This document shows positions 43,935 to 54,673 of a stretch of 64,000 nucleotides of DNA, one piece after another; the stretch's first letter is position 1; each line of letters starts with the position of its first letter. The DNA is taken from contig OV121093.1 in assembly GCA_921293015.1 (NCBI GenBank), positions 868,001 to 932,000 of the forward strand, written 5' to 3'. The notes beneath the pieces are model-generated. The model searched no databases. It saw only the letters and a list, made by a program, of their open reading frames with translations, and was not told where the DNA came from. The DNA comes from Phorcus lineatus. Taxonomy: Eukaryota; Mollusca; Gastropoda; Trochida; Trochidae. Both the position numbers and the translations under genes were made by a program.

Positions 43935-46083
43935 ATGGCGGAGACAGTTGTTGTGGTCGCTTGCCACACCATGTTAAACCAAGACAGCGATGACGAGGAG
44001 GACTATTTGCTCAGAGATGCATTTATTCTCGAATCTGCGTAAGTTGTTTTCAAAAAGTCAAAACAAAATTTAGTTCATTATTGCTTAATTTCATGTAATG
44101 TTTGAGATGAGTGCGTATATTCGATGCAATGTTGCATCCTGATGTCTTTCATGTAATTTTTGATATTCTAGTGTCTGTAACCTGTGTTTATTGTTATTGC
44201 TCTGTATTATTTTGTATAAATGTAACTATAACAAAACTGGAGACATGTAATTATTCAATTTCCCTTTTTGGACAATAAAGATTATCTTTATCTTATCTCA
44301 ACTAATATATATTTGGAAGGACGCCAATATGTGTTCGATATGCGTTGATAAAATAATTAATATTTTATCTGATAAGTCAGGGTATAGATGAATAGAGAAT
44401 AGAGAATACGTTTCAGTTTTCGAATACATACTTTTATATATTTGGTTCAAGATGTATGTATGTATATCATAAATAAATTATTATTTTATGTTATTACCAA
44501 ACAATAAATAGAATACATAATTTTTAAAATTTACTTTTTTATAAACACGTCTGCAGTTTTCCTGAAGGAAAGCCAAGCTGCACTCGGTCTAAGTAAACCT
44601 AGCCTCAATATTATCCGTTTCACTCCTATAGTGAGTCTAAATAAGTCTAGTAGAGGGTCACGTCAGCCGACCTTTCTGCGACCTATGACCTTCCAACGTT
44701 ATACCTGCGAAGACAGGCTTGGTAAGCTGTATTCTGATTGGTTAATTAGATACGAAGGCTGACGTGACTCGCAACTAGACCTTTTTAGACTCACTATAGA
44801 AGTGAAACGGATAATATTGAGTCTAGGTTTACTTAGACCGAGCTGCACTGTTCCTGAAGGAAAGCCAAGCTGCACTGATGAGTCCTGGCGGGACGAAACG
44901 TGTGATGAATTGATACAATATGATACAAGAATGCCCCATTTCAGACAAGAGGTGCTTTACGTCACCTCAGTGGCGGATCAGTTATAGATTCAATATATGG
45001 CTTTGTAGTTGTGCTCCAGAAATAAAATGTAGTTTTAAAGACATCTTTATTTGTATTTTCAGCCTCAGGAAAGATCGGATTAAGACCATGAACTTTGTTG
45101 AGCACATTGTCCCAAACTTACTGCAAGACACTTTCAGGCGCTTTTTCCGAATGAGTCGAGGAACCGTGGAACTTCTTTGCCAAACACTAGCAAATGCACT
45201 CTTATCAAGAATGGTTCCAGGTGGTCGATGTGAGGTCCCATTAGAGAAGAAAGTTCTTCTTACCCTACGGTATTTAGCCTCACAGGAAACATTGTTTAAA
45301 TTAAGACAAGACTTTGGGGTTTCGGAATCTACTGCCATTAAATGCCGACGTGATGTAGTTAATGCAATCAACAGTGCACTTGTTGACAAATTCATCAAAT
45401 GGCCTGAAAATAGAGATCTCGCTCAAATAGCACAGGAGTTTGACAGATTTGGGAACTACAGGTTTCCAAATATTGTGGGAGCACTTGATGGATGTCATAT
45501 TGAAATTGAAGCCCCCAACAATAATCCAAAGGCGTATTTCAACCGAAAAAAATTCTATTCTGTAATACTCCAAGGAGTGGCAGTGAATGACACCAGATTC
45601 ATTGACCTAAATATTGGATGGCCTGGTCGCGTCCACGACGCTAAAGTTTTGAAAAATTCAAGCTTGTGGGACAGTGGCTATGTTAAAACCAACAATGGTC
45701 AGTACCATCTCATCGCAGATGCGGCTTATCCGATTAAAGAATGGGTTTTAACCCCATTCAGGGACAATGGCCAATTGACCCCACAACAGCTTCGTTACAA
45801 CAGGTGTCTATCCTCCAAACGACAAGTCGTGGAACGGGCCTTTGGCCTTTTGAAGAGTCGATTCCGTCGCCTGAGACATGTTCATGTCCATGATCTTCGT
45901 GAAGTATGCAGAATAATTGCAGCATGCTGTGCTCTCCACAATGTGTGCATTCTACAGGAAGATCAACTTGAGGATGTGATTGATCAGGACCAACAAGTAG
46001 TTGCTCAAGCACCATTACCATTGCTTCAGCAAAATGATGCTCAGGGTCAACTGAAGCGATTGGTTATCACAAATAACCTTTGA
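43935..46083 (+). CDS. Harbinger (HARBI1-like) transposase, two exons
   Basis: Exon 1 (43935-44038) starts at AAGATGGCGG and encodes MAETVVVVACHTMLNQDSDD with an acidic continuation. It ends at a donor GTAAGT. Exon 2 (45063-46083) follows an acceptor TGTATTTTCAG. Joining gives an in-frame protein of 374 residues, close to the ~350-400 usual for the family. An N-terminal helix-turn-helix-like region contains SRGTVELLCQTLANAL and FGVSESTAIKCRRDVVNAI. The DDE_Tnp_4 nuclease has IVGALDGCHIEI (first Asp), HLIADAAYPIKEW (second Asp) and QVVERAFGLLKSRFRRLR (Glu). The enzyme cuts and pastes the element and needs the Myb-like partner for end binding and nuclear entry. No stops or frameshifts. The intron carries a hammerhead ribozyme candidate. 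Confidence 0.9.
44545..44903 (+). ncRNA. Type III hammerhead ribozyme, discontinuous (insert in stem-I loop)
   Basis: All parts are present in order on the transcribed strand. Stem III 5' strand ACACGU (44545-44550), cleavage triplet GUC with predicted cut after C44551. Stem I 5' strand UGCAGUUU (44552-44559), a long loop, then stem I 3' strand AAGCUGCA (44867-44874; eight pairs including one G-U). Core CUGAUGA (44875-44881). Stem II GUCC/GGAC with loop UGGCG (44882-44894). Core GAA (44895-44897), then stem III 3' strand ACGUGU (44898-44903). Every conserved core base matches. The loop has a 26-bp direct repeat (44559-44584 and 44851-44876) flanking an inserted element. Without the insert and one repeat, the ribozyme would be compact with a 15-base loop. 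Confidence 0.8.
44585..44840. mobile_element. MITE with ~40-bp inverted ends, inserted in the ribozyme loop
   Basis: It starts CGGTCTAAGTAAACCTAG and ends CTAGGTTTACTTAGACCG. The inverted similarity extends about 40 bp with one mismatch (CTCAATATTATCCGTTTCA and its complement), and further in broken form. AGCTGCACT lies directly on both sides (44576-44584 and 44841-44849), giving a 9-bp target-site duplication, as in Mutator-like elements. Alternatively the 26-bp repeat around it is the duplication. Confidence 0.85.
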
Positions 46084-46784
46084 TGTGAACTCGCCCAAAC
46101 ATGGCATTGAGCCATCTCATTCCTGTCATACAGTAAGAACTAAGAATAGAAACTGAAGTAGATCTGTTTCATGGCTTATGTATCTAAAAGAGAGTATGGA
46201 GTATGAAATAAACTTGGGTTTAAAAAAAAGTTTTATTATTTATCCATTAAATGTTTTGGAAACTTAAAATGGAAAAAATGAGGATGAACTGCCGTAAGGA
46301 GAGATCTTGTTTGCACAAGTTTGTTAATTTTATCTTAATTAGTGGTCGAAACATCTGGTTTTGTTAGTTTCATCCTCCCTTCTCCCTACAATCTGTTAGT
46401 TGCAGCAGCATCAATAGTTGCTGATAAATATTACAGTGATTGTAGCCCCAAACATACTTGACTAGCTAATTATATATGCTGGTAACTGAACCCTGAAAGA
46501 CTGATTTAATGCTGGTACAATTAAACAATAGATGGTGTAACTTCATTTCAGGCAAATATTAATAAGCAAATGTGTTATGATAGCTCAAAACTTGATTTAT
46601 ATGTTATACTGTAGCTTATCAAGATTTTGACATGAAGTATGTTCTTTAAGATGTTCGGTTAGTTCAAGATATCGATCCAAACCTTGGGACACTGAGAACA
46701 AACACAAATTTTTTGATTGAATTTTATTTCATAACACAAATATAAAAAACAAACAAAACCAACCTTCTGTATTAAATGACAGAT
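46084..46784. other. Non-coding, 3' side of transposase
   Basis: It contains the transposase 3' untranslated region; AATAAA occurs at about 46206. No other gene. Confidence 0.4.
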
Positions 46785-46970
46785 AATCATCATAAAATAA
46801 AATAAAAAAACATTGTCCTGAGATGTGCTTCCAACACAAGCAAGTAAATCATCATAAAATAAAAAAACTCTGTCCTGAGATGTGCTTCCAACACAAGCAA
46901 GTAAATCATCATAAAATATAAAAAACACATTGTCCTGAGATGTGCTTAATAGTAAAGTAAATCATAATCA
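46785..46970. repeat. Minisatellite, ~58-bp unit, 2.5-3 copies
   Basis: TGTCCTGAGATGTGCTT recurs at about 46814, 46871 and 46931 within units that also contain CCAACACAAGCAAGTAAATC and CATCATAAAATA. Confidence 0.9.
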
Positions 46971-47894
46971 TAATGATCTAAGGTTGAAAGGCTAAAAAAA
47001 GAACACACAATTAATTGATCTACGGTGATAGACGGCAACTGTCAATTATTTGATTTACCATCAAACAATTTAACCCATGACAAAACCACCATTTGGACAC
47101 ATTTAATTGAAAGACAAGTAAAAAAACTGAACAGAGCATACTTATACACTGACTGTTGGTTGGGGGTAGGATTAGGAACACCCTACCACACCATGACTTA
47201 ATTATTAACTCTCAACAGTCCGACAACTGAAAAACTTCAAATGTTAGCACGGACAGACAGACTGGATGATAAATGGATTGCCTTCAATTTTACCGGAGTT
47301 AACACCCTTGACATGAAAAAAGCAAATTTTTTGTGACTTTTTTAAAGAAAAATAATCATTTTTAACATTTCAAGAAATTATGACAGAAGTATTGACATTG
47401 AGTTTATACCAAAAAAATAACTCTTGTTCCTGTGAAGAAACAACAGGATAAACATTTATATTCAGAAGTAAAAACACAAACTAATTTGCCACTCACTCAT
47501 CTTATCATCTTTAAATAGCAAAATAAAGAAGTAATTGGTTGTTGACATGTTAATCCTTTTAAAAAAATATCAATTATTGGCAGTTATTGACTAAAGGGTT
47601 ATTATGATAGATTTTGGAATAAGTTTTTTATACATTATAAGCTCCTATTAAAAGGGTATACAATAACAGGTCATAATGGCTATATATTATAAATGTCAAC
47701 ATTGTGATTTATTGAATTAGACTTTTTTTAAATAATAGTATTTTGAACAACCAAGTTACACTTTTTTTCTCTGTTAACTTGGCATGATTGTTTTTTTTAA
47801 ATGAAACTTTGATAACTTTCTAAAAATGATCATTATGATATGGATGTATTATAATTATCATAAGATTACATTTACATTAACAATGTTAATATAA
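46971..47894. other. Non-coding stretch inside Harbinger element
   Basis: AT-rich, no supported gene. Confidence 0.35.
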
Positions 47895-48287
47895 ACACTC
47901 AGGGGCAAAAGAAACAATACCATGTTTTCAAAAGAGTATAACACAAAGTGAATTTGTCGGATAAAGAGGATTTTGAATACTTGCTATATTATCTCGTAAA
48001 GATACATTCAGGATTTAAATCCTTAGACTATGATACTAAATATTTAATCACTTCTGGACATGGGATGCTGAAACTGCTTTTTCAAAATGGGTTTTCTCAA
48101 CATAAACTTTGACATTTAAGTTAAAACATGCGTTTCTCAGAAATATTAACAGATGATGTTTTGATATTTTAAATGAAGTTTATTCAGCCTCTAAGGAAAT
48201 GTTAAATTCTCTGTCAGTTGTAAATATATTTCATGAATAGAAACATATGGTACTTTGCATGGTATATTTTCTTTTGCCCCTGAGTGT
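47895..48287. mobile_element. Small inverted-repeat element (MITE), ~393 bp
   Basis: ACACTCAGGGGCAAAAGAAA (47895-47914) is the exact reverse complement of the DNA at about 48268-48287. The interior is AT-rich and non-coding. Target-site duplication is unclear (flanks ATAA and AGAT). It lies between the convergent genes of the Harbinger element. Confidence 0.8.
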
Positions 48288-48349
48288 AGATACAGACAAT
48301 TTTTCTTTGAAATCAGAGGTGCTGAATTTCTTCCATGTGTGTATTAATT

Positions 48350-51300
48350 TTACTTATTAGCAATAACTTTGAGAACATCAATTAGCTGATTGGTGGTGTC
48401 CATCCTCTCACGATGTCTCTTCTCTGCAGCGGCCTCCCTTCTCTCACTCTCAGTCTGCAGGTAGTCTTTTAAGTTGTCGCTTACACTCCTTCGCTTCTTG
48501 GGTTTAGGCTCACCTTGGAGAAAAAAATGACCATTGTTTATAATCAAGGCAACCAATATCATGATACACTTTCAAGAAGAACCCTCCATCAAGTTTAGAA
48601 CTTAAAACAAGAATATTTTAAATACCCTCACCTAGAAACATTCCAACAATTACAATTAATCATTATTTGCACTAATAAATAAACAAGGAAATATCACGAA
48701 AATAAGGCAACTGCTATATATAATTAATAAATTGTTGTAAGGTTAGTCAGTGTAAAGAATCAAATCAACTGCTGTCCAGGAATTAAGTAAGATAAAATGC
48801 AATTTTACTATGCACTAATTCCACATACCAGCTTCATCCATGGGCATCAAATCATCTGGAGATTCCACCTGTTCAGGGGCTCCGGTGTCGATTGTTGCCA
48901 CAGGTTTAAAATCCGGCTGAGATTCAAAACAATCTTCCAACTGTGTGTCTGTCTCTTCTGCACCTTCCCCAGAGGTGTTGGACTTCTTTTTTTGCCTTGT
49001 GTATCTGTCTTTAAGACTTTTGATTTTGAGGCGACATTGTTCTGCGCTGAATACAAAATTGTATTCTGACATAGTTTGGGAAATTTTCTTCCATTTGTTC
49101 TTGATGATCTTCTTGTCCGCCTCCATTTGTCTATGTGTTTCCATGAGTAATTTCTCTGCCTTGCGACTCCATACAGGTCCTGTGAATAAATGCTCACTTT
49201 TACTGCATGTTCAAAAAATATGACAAGTGTAAATCCAAGTTTAACCAAGTCTGATTTAGCTAAGAGATAACTTGTTTGCATGCAAAAACTTACAAATATA
49301 TGCAAACATACACTGTGTAACAAATGTCATGTGAAAGCAATAGAACTACCCTAGAGCATAAGGAACAAGTGGATTTTTAAGGTGTGATTTCTCCCTTTGA
49401 GGCTTGAAGAGCTAAAAGTATTCTACACAATGAAGATGATAAGGCAAAAAAAAACACTGCCATAATTTGGAAGATACTTTAATGGAATTCGTAAACATTT
49501 AATCAGACACAATGCATCTCTACAACTTTGGGTCCTCTGTAGGTGGAAGGTCCCTCATAAAAAGTGTATGGACTATTTACCTGGATTATCCCCAGAACAC
49601 GATGCTATTGCATCATCCTTCTTGGGGCCTGCTGCGGTGTCTGCTACATCTACAGTGTCTGCTACGTCTACAGTGTCTGCTACGTCTACAGTATCTAAAG
49701 AGTCTGCACTACTCATAAACACCTGATCCAGGATGATCTCCTTAACTGATGGGTCTGAAATTATCAAGCAATACATTAAAACTGGCAGTTATCAGAAACC
49801 AAAAAATACACACAAGACATGCAAAATGAGCCCAGGACAAAAAGTAAATCCACAATTTTATATCTCCAGCAGAAGACAAACTGGAATAAGAACATTTACA
49901 ATTGAAATCATTTAATAGTTCAACTGACAATTAATAGGCCGGATTTTAAGCCAGATATGGGGTGGGGGGGACAACAAATTTTGGTAATATGAACTGAAAA
50001 ATGTTGTTAGCTATTGAAAGTGTTTTTGGATATGTATTATAGTGTTTTTTATAATACATTTATTGAATACACTATTAAAAAACCTTCATAATAATATTTA
50101 AATAATAAGTCATTTACTGTGTAATATATTCACTGTTAGCTGTTCAAGATGTAGAGAATAAGTTTGACATTCTTACCAGTATCATTGGACATAAGCAATT
50201 TGGCAACATCTTGACTGACCATGATGTGGTGTGTTGACCCATTTCTTTCTACTCTCATACTTATACGAGACATGGCTAGGCTGAAAGAAAATAAATCAAT
50301 ATATATTAGACTTAAATGGAAGTTCACACTTCCTAATACCGATGCATCTATTAAAGTCTACAGTTAATGGCTTAATGCCTTAAATGTATTAACGTTTCCA
50401 TGTATTTTGTGCTATGGATATTCCTATCAAAATTTTACGATAAAGAAAAGTTAAAAGTCAGACAGGATTCACTCACTACAGAATTAGCAATAAAGATACT
50501 AATGTTGGTAAACTGAAATATACCTTCAAAGAATAATGGATTTTGAGGGCCATACATAGATTATTAATGCCAGTGAATGGAAACAAAACCATTTCATTCA
50601 CTATACTTAATTAACTTATGCCATTGTACATTTTCGGATGTCAATATCAAGACGGAACAAGTTATGTCTTGGAGAGATGTTGTATCTATCAAGAACTAGT
50701 ATTTTCAAAATGGATAACTGAAGTGAGGTGAGTTGGGTTTAAAAACCGCTTTGAGAGTATTTCATCTAAAACAGTGCAGGGAGAAAGCTATCAACACCAT
50801 GCATGATGTGGCTATATTGCAGTGAAACTAAATAAGTATTTCACCATTTAATCTCAGTATTACTATTAGGCTTATCAGATTAATAACATAATTGTATACT
50901 TGCCTAAAGCACAAGCTGTACAAGTAACTGTCTTTACTTCCCCAGTGATGTATTGCTCTATTTCCGGGTTGTCGCAATGAGCATGCCACACCTTTTGGCA
51001 GAAGTGACAGCGAATGTAAATTCTGAAAAGACATATTGTGTAGATGTCTATATGAAAATAATTAAGACAAAGCTTTAACTGAAACGACATTCTCTTGAAT
51101 TATTAATTTACCTTTTAGAATTGTTGTAACTACTTTTTAAAATATTTTTAAATATCATATTTCATCATATCATTACTTTTTATTTAACTGGAGTACTTCA
51201 GGCATCAACCTGGAACAGAATGTGAAAGGGGGAATAATCTCTTCTTTGCTTACACAATCATTTTCAGACTAACTAAATTAACAACTTTACCTTCATATAT

Positions 51301-51745
51301 ATACAATGAGACTTTCTCCCCTTCCCAGTATTCATGGGATATGTTGGTACCGTAATTATCCCCAAATCCCTGCACAAAGTGAACTCTAGTTATTTTATAC
51401 ACATTAGACAATTTTATCACAAAGCTTCATTTCATGAAATAGATGTTAATAACATGAATAAGGCCTCCTGCTATAATGGTACATTTTGACTGGAAAACAA
51501 TACTGTACAAAAACTAACACGTCACCGATAGTACCTATCAGTGACGTATCCAGGAATTTTAAAAGTAAGCCCCCCCCCCCCCCCTGTTTCTATCCTCTCT
51601 CTGTTGACATACCGTACCTTAGTTCGTGGTCAATAAAGAACAGGGAATGGCTGGCGTTTTCTTGTGTTGCGAGTGATTGCCTGGAGGCAAGTGATGGTGC
51701 ACTTTTACATATGAAGCAAGTCCAGCGTAGTTCGGACTCTGCCAT
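48350..51745 (-). CDS. Harbinger-associated PHD finger plus Myb/SANT-like protein, six exons
   Basis: Minus-strand exons 51745-51618, 51022-50900, 50280-50177, 49754-49581, 49179-48829 and 48513-48350 join in frame to 347 codons plus stop. All have AG acceptors and GT donors (GTACGG, GTATAC, GTAAGA, GTAAAT, GTATGT). Exons 1-2 form a C4HC3 PHD finger: WTCFICK, then CHFCQKVWHAHC and CTAC. Exon 4 holds DVADTVDVADTVDVADT, a 15-bp coding repeat. Exon 5 is a Myb/SANT or trihelix-like domain: KAEKLLMETHRQ, WKKISQTMSEYN, CRLKIKSLKDRYTRQKKK. Exon 6 has a basic stretch KPKKRRS (possible nuclear signal) and a charged helix. In Harbinger elements the Myb-like partner binds the ends and imports the transposase; the PHD finger might read chromatin (inference). 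First donor chosen to keep phase; GTATGT 7 bp downstream is the alternative. Confidence 0.75.
50721..50826 (-). repeat. SINE family A 3' fragment, minus strand, in an intron
   Basis: GTGAGGTGAGTTGGGTTTAA, ACCGCTTT, GCAGGGAGAAAGC and the middle of the 3' region are recognisable. Diverged and 5'-truncated. Confidence 0.75.
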
Positions 51746-51849
51746 ATCAAACTGAAAATACGAATATATGCTCAAAATAAAGATCTCCAAACTTTATATA
51801 CGTTTACAAGTTAGGGAAAATTAACAATATGATTTGCAGGATATTGCAA

Positions 51850-52033
51850 ATCACGATACCTACCACGTGCCGCCATCTTTAACCGTCTTCAGCCGCTCAA
51901 ACAAGACCGGCGCAGACGGCTGACAGCCGGTGGGCTCAGCCGGTACAGCCGTTGCGAAACGAATGCTTGAGCCGCCGGAAATCCTTTAGACCGGCTAGCC
52001 GGCTACTCAGCCGCCAAGCAAATCGAGCAGGCC
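51850..52033. repeat. Right end of Harbinger element with clustered CCGGC motifs
   Basis: GCCGCCATCTTT is followed by many CCGGC/GCCGG and GACGGCTGACAGCCGG-type segments (51898-52010), ending in the terminal repeat 52016-52033. Such clusters just inside the end are candidate binding sites for the element's Myb-like protein. Confidence 0.6.
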
Positions 52034-53357
52034 TTATGTTACATCGTGTGGTGAAATTGTCAATTCTCGCGGAGTGATGCGTTTTGGCGAATCTAATCAA
52101 AGCTGTATGGGAAAAGGACCTGATAAGATTATTTTGAAAATACTTAACTGAAAAGATACTTTATTCATATGATAACATACTTGTAAATACTGATGAAATG
52201 CGACCTCTGATTATTCATAATTTATATTTAGCATGAAAGAATAGTTGAAGAATATCCATAAAGCTGATGTGAAAGGATTTTATTACACCATAAGTAGTAT
52301 ACATGAATCAATCTGAAATTGCTATCATAAGTACATTAATATCATATTATGCTAAAAACATTCTTGAATGAACCACTCGTAACACATTTACATAGGTGTT
52401 TGGCTTCATAACAACACTTAGATAGTGATGTGATATGGGATCGCCGCTTTCAAGAATATTTCACTTATATAGCGACTGCTAGTATCATGACAAGCCCAGA
52501 ACTCTATTGTGACTAAACAACATTATAAACATGAGGTAAATTAATAGATATCACAACACAAATATACAATTTGAGAATCTCTAATATAATGAAATACTAC
52601 TTTTTATTGTCAGTACAGAACATTTCTGAGATATACATACATTTATTACATTACTTACCTCAACTTTTGAGATATTTCCTCCTTTTAAACACATAATGAA
52701 ATCCAATAAATCACAAACATGTGAAGAATCCTATAGAATCAGTATCTAGTCATAATTATATCAATCTTCTGATCTCAATCCCATTCTTATCAACACAAAG
52801 GCTTTTTTGCCGCCATTTAGTACCATGCGGTTTGACATACTGTTTCCCTAACGACAATCTTTAAAGCTGAACAACACTCAGATGAATCTTATGAAAATCA
52901 TTATTAAATCTGCTTAGGTTGAACATTTTATTCATGTATTTTGAGTGTATAGACTTAAACTATTGAATCAATCCATAAGTATTATACTTGTACGACCTTG
53001 TGAACTCAAAATGAAGTCACGGTGACTTGTATTTGGATCTTACGGTTTATGATGAATATGATTTAAAAATTAAGTGATACGAATGAAAGAACATTTTGTA
53101 GGCTTTTCAACGCTATCTCATATGTCTATTTCCATAACTTATTAAGCTCACAAGGAATCGAAATGTGAAATGTAAACATACAGGTTCAAAATAGACAGAA
53201 GCATTACCGTAAAAATTCCGATAAAATGTATTGGGGAAAAAGAGGGAATTCAACCAAACAAATTGTATTTTGTTTCATTTGATGTCAGCTACACATTTCA
53301 ATGCTATAATACTTTATATCACAGTTTTTAATTTTAGTGTTTTATTTCAGTTGAACA
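52034..53357. other. Non-coding stretch
   Basis: AT-rich. A minus-strand SINE family A fragment lies at about 52441-52512 (CGCCGCTTTCAAGAATATTTC, split here as CGCCGCTTTCAAG and AATATTTCACTTATA). Nothing else supported. Confidence 0.4.
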
Positions 53358-54673
53358 ATGGAAGAGGAAATCTTAAAAGACGTCCTCCCTAATATTAAAA
53401 CAACAGACGAATTGATAAAATTCGCGAATTATTATAATGTTAGGCATTTTAAATCAGTTGAAAAGAGACTTGATTTTCAACTGCAAGAATTGGTACAGGC
53501 AGTTGATTTACCATCTAAACGTAAACGTTCATCAGATTCCCCTGGCCCCTCAAACAAAAGAGTGAAGGTAGATGGCAAGTCTCAACTTTCAGGGTCCCTT
53601 GAGAACCTATCAGTGGACAGTCTCTTCGATATAAGGGAGGAAGAACTAGATTACAATAGGTACCTTGATATCCCTGTCGCACGAAATGATTTGAATACAT
53701 ATGTGAATCAAGTCGGGTATGGTCAATCCTCTACTGAAAAAGTGAAACCCTATGAGTTTTGGATGAGAAAAGAACGTACTTTTGCTAAAAATGCTGCAAC
53801 AGAAAAAATATTTCAAATAAGATTTAATGATCAATGGAAAGGTCAAAATTTAGTGGAACTTCATGAAAATTTACATGAAATGTTTGAAGATGTTTTGGAC
53901 AAAGCAAAGGAGGGTTTCCAAGAAAATGACTTGGGTCGTGTAGTATTACACCATGCCAAATTGGAAAATCCTATAGTGGTCCCCCTCAGACATTTAGAAG
54001 ATTTGAATGCCAATGTCATTCTTTCACAAGTTGGTAATGTCTTGAAAAGCCATAATGATTTACCATTGGATGACTCTTTTGAAATTGACATTGGACTGAT
54101 TGATATGCCAAAAGGTGTTCATGAAAGTGTGAAACAATAACTCATTTGGCCTTGGAACATAAAATATGTCCAACTACTTTGTATAAAAATATGAAAGACC
54201 ATAAAAGCACTCAACAAACCATCTTTGCCAATATCCTTTCTGACAAAGCAGGAGTCTCTAAAGAAAGACCTGCCAGTATACTAGACCTCCCTAAGTTTGA
54301 AGCTGTGTTAGGTTGTCAAATATTAGTTGTCAGCGCCACATTGGGGAATACGTTTATTACCAAAGGTGTAAAAGATGACAGAAAACAAATTCTTGTTTAT
54401 TTAACCAATGAGTCTCATTTTCATGCCATTCCAAACATCTCAGGATTTTTTGGTCAAAGCTTCCTTTGTCATCACTGTCTTGTCCCTTATCAAAACAAAG
54501 AAAAACATGAATGTGAACAACGCTGCAGGGTTTGTAAACGTTCAAAGTGTCAAAAATCTAAAACTTCAAAAACATGTCCTGACTGTCATATGCAGTGTCG
54601 ATCTGAGGCCTGTTTTAAGGCTCATACTGGGACACTGCACAAGTTAGGGAAAAATTTTACACTAATGTTTCAA
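53358..54673 (+). pseudogene. Polinton/adintovirus-type DNA polymerase B, N-terminal fragment, broken
   Basis: Frame 1 (53358-54140) encodes an N-terminal region with a basic segment SKRKRSSDSPGPSNKR, then ERTFAKNAATEKIFQIRFN and LGRVVLHHAKLENPIVVPL. It stops just after DIGLIDMPKG. A second frame (54146-54724) continues with CPTTLYKNMK, NESHFHAIPNISGFFGQSF, and a Cys/His-rich stretch with CHHCLVPYQNKEKHECEQ and CPDCHMQCRSEACF. This pair resembles the N-terminal part of protein-primed type B polymerases of Polintons and related virus-like elements. A segment between the two frames appears to be deleted, and the exonuclease and polymerase motifs are absent. This is a dead fragment, probably an old integrated copy. 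Confidence 0.65.

Larger units (their letters stand above)
44039..45062 (+). other. Intron of Harbinger transposase
   Basis: GT-AG intron of 1,024 bp. It holds the hammerhead ribozyme candidate (44545-44903) and a nested inverted-repeat element (44585-44840). Confidence 0.8.
43831..52033. mobile_element. PIF/Harbinger DNA transposon, apparently complete (~8.2 kb)
   Basis: The ends GGTGCGCTCGATTTGCTT (43831-43848) and AAGCAAATCGAGCAGGCC (52016-52033) are inverted repeats with 15 of 18 matching. Flanking triplets ATA and TTA resemble a mutated TTA/TAA target-site duplication, as expected for Harbinger. Both expected genes lie inside in convergent order, each starting 100-290 bp from an end: transposase (plus) and a Myb-like DNA-binding protein (minus). 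CCGGC/GCCGG motifs cluster just inside both ends. Confidence 0.8.

Noticed and set aside
44802..44987. Plus-strand frame over the ribozyme region
   Set aside because: It lies in the intron and crosses repeat borders; the RNA structure explains the sequence better.
48847..49323. Longer minus-strand frame overlapping the Myb-like exon
   Set aside because: It is in a different frame from the SANT-like domain and crosses the exon 5 acceptor at 49180.
51590..51790. Start codon upstream of MAESEL (at 51790) for the PHD/Myb gene
   Set aside because: The upstream residues are intron-like or untranslated in composition; ATG at 51745 directly precedes the zinc-finger sequence.
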